Assembly: GCA_963691655.1 (NCBI GenBank)
Contig: OY829326.1
Location: 40,141,989 to 40,205,988 of the forward strand
From: Toxonevra muliebris
Taxonomy: Eukaryota; Arthropoda; Insecta; Diptera; Pallopteridae
DNA: 64,000 nt
Direction of reading: 5' to 3'
The position numbers and the translations under genes were made by a program. Shown one piece after another: positions 12,161 through 22,800 of the stretch. The notes below the pieces were generated by a model, which was not told the DNA's origin, made no database searches, and was given only the letters and a program-made list of their open reading frames with translations. Position 1 is the stretch's first letter; each line of letters begins with the position of its first letter.

Positions 12161-13439
12161 AGGAGTGAGATCGAAAAAATCTTAACATCTTAACATATAT
12201 AAAATTTATTAATATTTAAACGGTTGATCTTAGAGTTTTGATTTTTTTTTATTTAATTGATAACATTTTACAAATTACAGAAAAATATAATTTTTATAGT
12301 TCTAACCACTATTTATGAACTCGTGGACCTTTTTTGGTAAGCATTCCATTAGAGATTGAAACAGTTTGCCCATCTCCTTTTAAAATCTTCGATATTTTGG
12401 GACACCTTTTTTGTGCTCTTTAAATTTCTTTTCACAAGAGCCCAATATCTCTCCACTGGTTTTAGCTCCGGACAATTTGGAGGATTGGCCTCTCTTGGTA
12501 CAAAAACTATGTTATTACTTTGGTACCACTCCAGAGTTTTCTTGTCGTATTGACATGATGCCAAATCGGACCATAAATATGTGGACACGTTGTGCTCTCT
12601 TAAGAAAGGAAGAAGTCTTTTTTTCAAACATTCTATGATGTATATTTCGGTATTTATAGAGCCGACTCTAACAAATGACTTGCTTCTTTTGCCGCAATGG
12701 CATATAGCTTGCCATACCAGGAATTTTTTAGGAAATTTTGTCTGCTTTTTGTTTCTAAATTGTTCTACGACATTTCCTCGAGCATCAGCAACTTAAAAAC
12801 TTTGACCCGGAAGCTGCGTAAAATCTGCCAGTACATACGTTTCGTCGTCCATTATACAACATGAATATTTTTGTATGAAATTCGATTTTAATTTCCGAGC
12901 CCTACTTTTGGCGTCTAAATTTTTTGCAGACAGGAATTTCTGGAACTTTTTGGACTTTGTATGTTTACAAACCTGCATTGGCTTTAATTTTTCGCACCAA
13001 ATAGTCAGAGCACTGGGCTAACCGGGCAGCTTTTCTACCAGATGTGTTTGGAAATCTTTTCAATATGCTTTCTACTTTCTTGGCTTTCCCAATATCATGT
13101 GGTCCTTGTTTTCTTCCCGAACCAGGTTTCCTATCGATGGTCAAATTCTCCTGAAACTGTTTGCCTTAATTGGAAACAGTTTGACGGCAGACCTTCAATT
13201 CTTTGGCCAAGTTTTTGTAGGACCAATTTGGATTTTTTGAAAATTTTTAATAATTTTAAGGCGAACTTCTTTTTCTTTACTCATTTTGATCAAACTCACA
13301 ATAAATCAACATGTTTATCATTAAAAATAACAACTGACATATTTTTCAAAGATAACTAGATCAAAGAAGTTTTTAAATTTTACACCCAAAAAAAATTATT
13401 AGGTAAAACGTGTGTTAAGATTTTTTCAATCTCACTCCT
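12161..13439 (-). mobile_element. Tc1/mariner element, DD37E type, complete ends, dead transposase
   Basis: A 1279-bp element with 27-bp terminal inverted repeats at 12161-12187 and 13413-13439 that differ at one position; each begins AGGAGTGAGAT and ends ATCTTAACA. It is flanked by TA dinucleotides (12159-12160 and 13440-13441), the target duplication of this superfamily. The transposase gene lies on the - strand and is broken. It sits in the ~3.7 kb between the 3' ends of the SLC5 gene and Dbx. Confidence 0.9.
12349..13284 (-). pseudogene. Broken DD37E Tc1/mariner transposase
   Basis: Starts at an ATG (13284) reading MSKEKEVRLKIIK. The coding sense then changes frame: a middle part with KPGSGRKQGP (the GRPR-like linker) and NTSGRKAARLAQ is in another frame from the C-terminal part. 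The catalytic core is recognisable as CIMDDETYV (first Asp), LWSDLAS (second Asp) and NPPNCPELKPVERYW (Glu). Counting by eye, 37 residues separate the second Asp from the Glu, which points to the DD37E group described from mosquitoes. An in-frame stop at 12793-12795 (after PGQSF) and at least two frameshifts disable it. Ordinary transposases of this kind are ~340 residues, which the remains match. Confidence 0.88.
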
Positions 13440-13813
13440 TACATCTTGAAAAGAAAACATATTAAAAGGAAAAGTGGCAAATATGAGTTGGTTTTTAGGA
13501 GGCAATACAAAGTTAATGCTCGAAAACAAAGTACACTTATTTCCGACGACTGTTTGTCCAATATGGAGTTATGGTATACAAATACAGATAAGCTTCTAAA
13601 ACTCCAAACTAAAGCCCATCTGTGGGGCTATTGTCCAATATATTGTACAAAATCAACGGAAGGGTTAAAAAATTGACATAGTCAATTCTGCCAAAACGCC
13701 GACGATATGTAATATGTAATAAAAACTTGCATTGTCAATAACGCAAGATCATTTGCACCAGATTATGAGCTCTACTATAATAAAATTTTACTAAAACTAT
13801 GCTATGAGACTAA

Positions 13814-13922
13814 TGCCTGGTTTTCAATATATCAAATTCAATCAAACTTGCCAGCATGTTGGCAAATTTCATATGGGAAATTCTCTCTTTGACGGCAAAT
13901 ATGACATAGTGAAAACCAAGCA
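13814..13922. mobile_element. PIF/Harbinger-type MITE, copy A
   Basis: A 109-bp palindromic element. The ends TGCCTGGTTTTCA and TGAAAACCAAGCA form terminal inverted repeats, and the centre carries TTGCCAGCATGTTGGCAA. It is flanked by TAA on both sides (13811-13813 and 13923-13925), the 3-bp TWA-type duplication of PIF/Harbinger elements. A second copy lies at 27791-27878. Confidence 0.8.
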
Positions 13923-13925
13923 TAA

Positions 13926-15501
13926 AGTTGCATCCAAATAAATTAGCTAATGACCTGTTGCTAAGAAAATACACCAAGTGAAGTGAGACACCACTGATAT
14001 TGGAATACTATGGAATGAAGAAAAGCATGATTTATCTTAAAATTTTGAAATTAAAATAAATTAAATATGTATAATGAATACAAAATATTTAAAATTAATT
14101 ATATTATGCCCGCTGTTAAAAGACATTGCATCATGTATTATGGGCATACTTGGTCGTCTTCCGGAGATGTCATCACTTCATTCATTTTATCATTCTTTTT
14201 TAACATTACTTATAGCAATAAATATTTTTTTTTTTACATATTAGGTACATTTTTTAAGATCTCATTATTACATACATACTTGTCAGACACTAATTTTCTG
14301 CTGAGACCTGGTGTCTCAAAAATGGGCAACCTGTAACTTTTACACCTAAGCAGATAACAAATTTTTTAACTAATTTTGATTTCAGTAGTGAGAATATCAA
14401 CACAGCAAAGAGGAATTTAATTTTGGCCTATGACCGTAGCCGTCAGTGTGATACTTCAACATATTAAACCACCTCGCCGTTCGGACGGTTAGCCCTCCTG
14501 AGACACTGAGAACAGTAAACCGTATTAGCCGTACTGCATGTGGCTACTGCTTGTTGCTGAGGTTCCCGATGATGAAGCTCTTTGCGATACATCAAGTCTG
14601 CTTTCCGCAACTTGGTCATTATTTCCTGCCTTAAATTTTTTTCCCGATTCGCTCATGGCAACGCATTATTATTTTGGACCTCACTGTGAAAATGTTTACT
14701 CAAATTTTTGTTTTTCTACGATTGCAGTAGGTTGATTATTTTGGCCATTACTGTGCATGGTAGCTGTACAATTTTCTTTTAGCGAAGACTGAAACCAGAA
14801 ATCATAAGTTGTGGAACATGTTTATTTTGCTTTTTCTTAACCCTTATATGCTCAGTTAAGATAGCAATTTTTTTTTGTTGTACACATAATAAATACACTA
14901 GCTATTATTATTGTGCAGTAGTATTCTTGGCATGATTTGGTTTCCAGATTATGCCAAAAGCTCTGAACCCTTGTGTACAATTTTTTTTTAGAAATTATAC
15001 ATATCTAAATCGAAAAAAAAGATTCAAGATCAAGAGAGGTAATAGCTCTTATGTAGTTTTCATCCATCGTGTTAAACGTGCTGGTATTTTGCTCATTCAA
15101 AATTCAAATTGCAAGTGATTCTTAATATCCTTCATAGGACAAATTTTAATATGATTTGATAGAAATGTTCTGTGTTGTCTTAATGGAATCATTCAGAGTT
15201 CTTAACAAACCTCAGGAGGTATGCGTCTTAATTGCCGTATGTGCTGCTTTTGAACCTTAGACCATTTCCATAATAGATGAAGGACCGTTTCTTGTCAACT
15301 TTATCAGTCTTTAGCAGTCAGAAACTATTACGTTGATAGTTTAGATTTCAGTTAGTACAATTGTCTGAACACGAGCTTCATTTTGCCTCTCTTTTCTATG
15401 TCTTAGACTTTACTGGATGCTCGATATAATATATATATATATATAATAATGAAGAAATACTAATGCCAAATATTAAATGAAATTTCCATTGATTGATTAC
15501 G
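13926..15501. other. Intergenic DNA between SLC5 and Dbx 3' ends
   Basis: No gene or full mobile element recognised. An AT microsatellite lies near 15427-15446. A stretch around 14470-14490 (CGCCGTTCGGACGG) recalls the SINE module found elsewhere in the window but is too short to call. The short open frames here carry no motifs. Confidence 0.4.
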
Positions 15502-15507
15502 TTTATT
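15502..15507 (-). terminator. Candidate polyadenylation signal of Dbx
   Basis: TTTATT on the + strand reads AATAAA on the - strand, ~350 bases after the Dbx stop codon. It is a plausible end for the 3' UTR; other weaker signals may exist in this AT-rich DNA. Confidence 0.3.
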
Positions 15508-15855
15508 TTGAATTTAAATTCGAAAGGATAATTACAGACTAAATATTTTTGTATGTTTTGTTATTATTACACATACTTACACAATAAATACATTAATTTA
15601 AAGATAATTATATAATAATGAATAAAGTAAATTAATTTTATAGAACGCATCCATTACTAATAATCGTTATTACTTAAAATTAAATTGTAAATAATTTACA
15701 AATTTCAAATAAATAAACAAATACATACTTAAAAACAAAAATGTTTTTGTATATTTACATAAATCTATGATTTCTATTTTTTTTTGTATGGCTTAGTTTT
15801 AGATTTAAATCAATTTCGACTTCGTCCTCAATTTAATTTGTTGGGTTTAATGTGG

Positions 15856-16848
15856 TCACGTTACGCTAATTTCCTCATCACTATCGGAATTTGAATCATC
15901 ATAATCGTAATACATTTTGAAATCTGCATTCTGAAAGTGAGCGTGAGGATGTGTTTGTGCGTGATGTTGTTGTTGCTGCTGCTGCTGGTGATGATGATGA
16001 TGATGATGCAAAAGTGGACTTAATGCCTCACCCATGAATATGCTGCCTGGATGCGCAGCATGCATTTGCAACGGATGCTGTTGTTGCTCTCCAGCACTAC
16101 CGCCACCATTGCTGACGGCCAACATGTTGAGACGTCGCTGTTTGGCTGCCGCTTCGTTTAGTGTCGATTCCAATTTGAATTTAAGATCAGCAGCTGCTAA
16201 ATGCTTTTGCATTTCAGCATTGATCTTTGCTTGAAAATCAGCGCTGGACATTGGTATGCCACCACTACCGATGATCCCACCGCCAACGCTACCACCACCG
16301 CCGCCACTACTGGGCGGTGATGATGCTGCCGATGATGCAGCAGATGATTGATCATTGAGGCTAGCATTCAGTTTTGCAACTGCCAGCAGTGGTGGTGGTG
16401 AAGACATTTGCATATTGTGTGCATTAAATGCAGCGGCAGCGGCAACACTGGTGGGAATATGATGCATTAGGGGCGGTGATTGAATGTGATGCGATGTTGA
16501 AGATGTGAGAGGTGTTCCCGTTCCAGCTGCTGCTATTGATGTTGGTGATTGCATTGGTTTTGGTGATGTGGTCTCTGCTCCTGAATTTGCATTGGCTGTA
16601 TTTGTTGTAACATTTTCATCTTTTGTGCTTATGTTATTTTGTGAATGTGGCGACATGCTGCTATGGGGCGAAGAGCGTCCTCCGGGACTCAGGGGCGTTA
16701 CTGGGCGATCGCATTTGGCATCAGATAGATCTGGATTAGGATTGTTCTTATTCGGTAGAGTTTGATCACGTGAACCGCCACTAGCCAAGAGTTCACGTTC
16801 CTTGGAGTTGCGCCATTTCATACGACGATTTTGAAACCATATTTTGAC
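15856..16848 (-). CDS. Dbx: Dbx exon 5: end of homeodomain and C-terminal region
   Basis: Begins after TATTGCAG with VKIWFQNRRMKWRN, homeodomain position 45 onward, an intron position shared by many homeobox genes. It then encodes ~315 residues: the DBX-specific EQ/DQTLPNKNNPNPDLSDA block, Ser/Thr/Pro-rich and Ala-rich parts, a glycine run, a conserved-looking helix (FQAKINAEMQKHLAAADLKF), seven His plus seven Gln residues, and the acidic end. Stop at 15856-15858. Confidence 0.95.
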   Translation of the reverse strand, partial: VKIWFQNRRMKWRNSKERELLASGGSRDQTLPNKNNPNPDLSDAKCDRPVTPLSPGGRSSPHSSMSPHSQNNISTKDENVTTNTANANSGAETTSPKPMQSPTSIAAAGTGTPLTSSTSHHIQSPPLMHHIPTSVAAAAAFNAHNMQMSSPPPLLAVAKLNASLNDQSSAASSAASSPPSSGGGGGSVGGGIIGSGGIPMSSADFQAKINAEMQKHLAAADLKFKLESTLNEAAAKQRRLNMLAVSNGGGSAGEQQQHPLQMHAAHPGSIFMGEALSPLLHHHHHHHQQQQQQQHHAQTHPHAHFQNADFKMYYDYDDSNSDSDEEISVT

Positions 16849-19800
16849 CTGCAATAGAAGGAGAACATAAAGTTTAGAATAAATATTGTACACACCGGCA
16901 ATGTTTTTGTTGTTGTAAGGCAAAATTAATTAATTTAACACACAAAAATTGAAATTGTAATTTTCTGATTGACGGAAGACGGAAAACGGAAGAGGGTTCG
17001 AGTTAAGTTTAAAATGCATGTCATGCTGGCTACCAACGATAAACTGTCCAAAACATTTAACAAACTGAAATTAAATTTCCAAAAAGGGAGCAAAGAACAA
17101 AACAAATACACAAAAAAAAAAAAATCACAGCATCAAACTTTCACCGATGCAAAAAATTTCTACTCATATATAGTAAAGTAAACTTTTCATTGCCGTCGGA
17201 TACACTTCCGTCCGGTCAGTAGACACTTTGTCTATTCTCATACTGAACTCATGCATCCAGAAGAAGAAGTAGAGTAGAAGACGAAGCGGAACTACAGTTT
17301 GAGTACAACTGTTTCAAAAGTTTTCATAGTTAAACCCAAAGTGTCGTCCTGCCACACACAGACAAAATATCATAAAAAATGCAAATTAGAGAAATTTTAT
17401 AGCTACAAATTGATTACAGCAGTAGCGAGTAACAGAGCAACATTTTCAGCAAAAACACGCAAATAACAACAAGCAACAGGGATGGATTTTGGTAACTTGT
17501 CACTACGTAATTTGAGAGGCCTTACCGCTATTTCGTCAATTAATATTTACTTGAATTGTTGGTATAATTTTGAAACAAACTTTTCCTATTTAATGTCATC
17601 AACTCTGAGTCTGGTTTCTTTCGTAATGCTTGGTCTGTCAATCAGTATTTTCAGGGGAAGTTTGTGGAAAATCATTTTGGAAGAAAATTTTCCACAAAAA
17701 TTCAAAATCGGTATAATTACCTTGTTTGAGAATTTTCTATCCCAATCGTGAGTTATGTTAAACGTAAGATTAACATTCAAAAATACTTTAATTCAATTAA
17801 TTTTGTATGAAAAAGTGCGCACAGAGCAATGTCAAACTCAAAATTAAAATAATCCAAAAGTGACTAGAAAATAACAAGTCAAAATAGTGTTGCAACATTG
17901 CAACAATTTAAGTAAGATTTTGTAGCCAGATTGAAGGAATCCTAAACATACTTAATTTAGAAAGAGATAAGCACAAAGAATAATACTAACTATTCTAACA
18001 GGTTGCTTCTTAAAAAAACGGTTTGATATCCATGTTATTAATAATAAAATAATTTATATTATACAAAAACCAATCAATCGTTACAATTAATAATCGAAAT
18101 TGCCGATAATTTTTCACTTGTACAAAGTTTACATAGAACCTTTTCTACACATTAATGTAAATTGCCAAATGAAAAAAAAGTGAAAATTGGGCTTTTTGAA
18201 GGGGTTAAACACCTAAATATATCAATGATATCTCAACCTCCTACACCTTTGGTATTCCTCTCTCGTCTGTTAAATTGGCCTTTAAGAAAAACTACCTAGG
18301 AAGTAAAAAGGTAGAGTATACCTAACCAGGCTAACATGGCCTACTATGAACAAAAAACGTACTAGACAGCTACCCAACCTTCTATCGGGGCTGCGGTTCT
18401 GAAGAGGAAGAAGCAGTCTTTCATATCATATATAAATGTCCATCTTTCGATAGGAGGAGACTAAAACTTCTAGGCTCTGCTCTGATCTTACCTATCTATC
18501 CTGCATAAACATAATAAACATTAATAACATAGACAAATTTATAATACAACCCTCATGGTTCTATACTCCCTAAATGCGAGAGTTGCACCGTTTTACGGTG
18601 GTACCATAACTTGCCATTAATTGTGCTTAAGTGTGTTTTCAAACTGAAAGCTGACAGTCCAACCTAACCTAAATATTCTGAAATATGTATATTAAGTCAT
18701 GGAGTTTAAAAAAAAATCTCGGAAAACCATTTGAGCTATTCTGTAGTAGATATGAAAAAGGTGAAGTTTGAAAATCTCAAATTTCCAATATTAAACTTTT
18801 TTGGAAGCAAATTGGGAGCGTACTGCGTGATCTGGAACATGATTCTTGTATCTTATTGCGATTGCCTCTCCGTTACCATCAAGAAGAATTGGCTCTTTTT
18901 AAAGTATGATCTATTGCCTTAAATAAGTTTACAAGTTAACAATTAATAGCCGATCAATGGTGCATAAGTAGTTAAGCTATTATTTCTCATACAGGACGGA
19001 GTAACTAACGGTACTAACTAACCCTCTTGCTCAATTTATTGAAAATTATTTCTTTCATTCTGACTTTTGTGAAACACATCGTCTTTAGTCTCAAAGTTAA
19101 ATATCAGAATTAGACCTGTAGTATAACCCATTCAGTCTTTGTCCAAGTTTACATTAAGCCGCTCTTGTGCGAAATAACAACATAGCAGCTTACTCGCAAT
19201 TACATAATTCTCAGATTAACTTGGACGAACTGGTGGCAGACAGTATGATTTCAAGTGTTTTGTATTTGCAATACTCGTATGTAACTATGTAAGTATTTTC
19301 CAAAGATTCAAGTCAAAACTTTACGATAGCAGACTAGCGAAAATTTTGTTGTTATACCAAGTATTGTAGTTGTGTTGTTATTTGTTGTTGAAAGTGCGTT
19401 AAGTTGCGTACTTAATGCATGAGCTTAAAAAGTAACCTTAATCTGCATTTGACAGATACGAGAAAAGGCGGCAACTGTAACAGGGAACTGTTTTTGAATT
19501 ATTATGCAGAGGGTGTGCCAAAAATGAACTAACGGGCGAAAGAACAGTAGAACATCTGACACAAACACCCTCTTGTCGTAGAGCTGCAGTGCAGTTGTAC
19601 TTTTGGGCACTCTTACTACTCCAGAGGACAGTGTAAATGCATGAGTGTGCATTGTGTGGCAGAAACAGCATGATACATTCTCACTTAAGATTTTGTAAAG
19701 AAAAAACCTTTTATAACTTGCATTTCATTTAAATTTAATCAGATTGCATTTAAAAATCCTCCTACTTATTATTTAATTAATCTTTTAATACACAATTAAA

Positions 19801-22800
19801 AACATCTACGCAATCACGAATCAACAACAATCAACAAGGCGTAAAATTGGATTTGAAGGTAATCGTTTAAGCTTGTAAACAAATCAACAACAACAAATAA
19901 AATTCATTGAAAATAAATTTTTTTTTTGTTAGTTTTGTTTAGATATTTTCTTCTTGCAAATAAGAACACCGCAACGTTAGTTCTGTATCCCCTTGTGCAT
20001 ATTTAGATTCATAAACTTCAGCCAAGCAAGTCGATTAACCACAGGCTCATTACGGCATAAATTCTGTCGTCGTCGTCAACATCTTATGTACTTTGCTACT
20101 TCCATTCCTACACATTGTGCACGTGCCGCCTTTTCGGTTTCGCAAGTTTGTTTTGTTGTGTTTGCTTCCGGTCATTGAGTTCTCCTTCTTCCTGGCATAA
20201 AAGGGAAAACATGCGGAAGTACTGCATACACACACACACACACACACACACACATATTTTAACCAAATTGAAATAATAAGCCAAGGCGGCGATAAGATTA
20301 ATGATTATGGGTTTTCCCACTCTCTCTTGCCCTCTTCGTCCTTCTTACTAGTTCTCTTTCTTCCTCTCTCTCCCCCTCTCTCTGGCAGTTTCATCTCATG
20401 ATGCTGTAGAATGAAGCTGATTCTGATGTCTGTTTTTGATGGAAATTAATTATAAAGCGTGCAATTTAGTGTAGAAATTATGTTTGCATGGCTTTAGCTT
20501 TTGCTTTAGCTCATTGCGCTCAACTTTTAATGGGAATTTTTGTATAATAATGTAATACTTATATGTGTGTTTGTTTTTGTATGTGTGTATGAAAAGTTTT
20601 GTAGTATTTGTTTGTGTAATGGGATTTTATGATTTTTAAGTTTTTGTATTGTTTGCACGTAGGTACTCTTACAATTTTTTTTGTTGCAGGCGCATTAAAA
20701 TGGAAAAATCACTTTTTTAAGTGTATTTATTTATGTATCCATTATAACAGATTTTCTTGTGGTTCATTCTTCCATCCTATTCGAAACACCAAAGAAGTGT
20801 TTTGGGAGAAACCAAGAAGATAGGGAGAAATTCACTTTAAAATTAAAGAAATTTGGAGGAAAAGGCATTAAATTTTAATATTGATATTTACTTGTGTAAC
20901 ATACATATATGTAGCTTCAGCAGAAGTTTACACCGGTTTCTGTTTTTGGTAGATCTCTGTAAGTGGTTTGTGGAGGGCATGTTTAATCTCCTTCCATTTC
21001 ATTTTCGTTACCTTTTCGGTTATCGGCCAGAGGTCTGAATCAGCGATAGTTTGCGTATTTCTCGACAGTTGTCTTGAGCATTTCTTGATGAATGCTAGAT
21101 TAACTGTTTGAGGGAGGTCTGAGTTACTCATATTTTGATTGTTTCAAAAACGAAGCATCTATTACAAATTTTAAGTGTCTTTTAAAGATTTCATTACATA
21201 AAAATTAAAGCTTTAATCATATATTTAGAAATCTACTTTTTTTCTACTTAAAACAGCAATTGTATTACTTCTGAATATTTTTGAAAATAATTAACACTCG
21301 CACATGTAGTAATTTTATGGGCAATAAATGGGGTTTTAATACCTCTGAAACGATATGACCTTTCGACTTGGAAGCGATAATGACATGAATTTTCTGTGAT
21401 GCTGCGCCATTAGTTGCACGTGCTAATTATAATACATATGAACAGCAACGTATCTAGGAAGCTGAAGCCCCCCCCGGCCCCCACTCCCAGAACCCGAAAT
21501 CTTATACTAAACAGTCATTTTTGATAAATCAAAAATATTTATATTTTTCCAAAAAAAAAGCCATCAGCAGTGAAAAGTATATACTTTCAACAAACGAAAA
21601 ACTTTAGGTTTTTTTTTTTTTTTTTTTGTAGACTATGAAAATTAAATCTAATTGTTAATTTTTCAAAGTCTTGACTACTTGTTCCATTTTTTATTTTAAT
21701 TTGAAGTAATGTATAAACAGGCTTAAGGAACTATGTATGTTGTCATCACAACAACAATGTATATAGAGACGGACAAATGAGACGGCCGTTTAGGTTTTAA
21801 AATATTATTTTATATTATATTTTATTTTAATAATAATAATTTAATATAAATATTAACCCATTTTCGTCTGCCGTTGCGTTTTCACAACACAAACTTCAAA
21901 CATTTTTAAAATAGATAGGACTATGCGTATCCTATTACGAAATTTATTTAAATGATAATTTGAACTCCTGGCTTTACAATTTTCCTTGTAATTTTATTTT
22001 TTATTTTTACAATTTTACACCTGCGTTTTTACCTTAATATTTGCAAGTTAAAAAGAGTCTAAAAAAATTCATTTTTTAAAATGGCTCGTAGAGTTATTAA
22101 AATATATATATTTTTTTTTTAACAATCATATTCGTGTTACTAAAATACCAAAATGCACTACTAAAGACTATCTGATTGATTTTACTGTATGAAATGTTCC
22201 AGGTGTACCGGTCGTTGCTTTTTCGCAACAGGCTGCCCTTGATAATCTAGACGTTCTAAAATTTTCTCAATTGGCTAAAAGTGATCAGTGGGATCTCAAT
22301 AGTCGCCACATAAAAAATCATGAAGTTATCCCAACGATTTCGATGATTCGCCCATAATGGGTCTGAATTAGGTTTGAGTTTTGATTCATGTTTTCCAAAT
22401 TTTGATTTGCTTTCCAGCGTTTGCAGCGCTTGATCTGATTTCTGGTCTAAATTTTGGTTTGCTTGTAATTTGTATTTGGTGTCTTTTTAGCCTCAGTTTT
22501 AATCTAACTCTTAGTGTGGTTAATATTTTCGTCTGAATTGGCTTGGTTTTGATACTATTTTGGTCTGAATTTCGGTCCGTAATCGGCCTGAATTTTGTTT
22601 CAAAATTTGGTCTGAATTCGTTTGGAATTTTGGTTTAGTTTTGGTTTAATTTAAGTTAAAATTTTTTGATATAAATATTTATCAGATATTCCTACTAGTT
22701 TTTGGTCTGAATTTTGGGTTACTTTCGTTCAATATTTGGTGTCGTTTTGGCCTAAAGTTTTGTCTAACTATTGGTCTGAGTTGAGGTCTAATTTTTTTTT

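Noticed and set aside
16034..16765. Open frames on the + strand across Dbx exon 5
   Set aside because: Mirror-strand frames produced by the GC-richer repeats of the real exon.
20050..20320. Cys/Val-rich frames with CVCVCV runs
   Set aside because: Translation of the (AC)n microsatellite.
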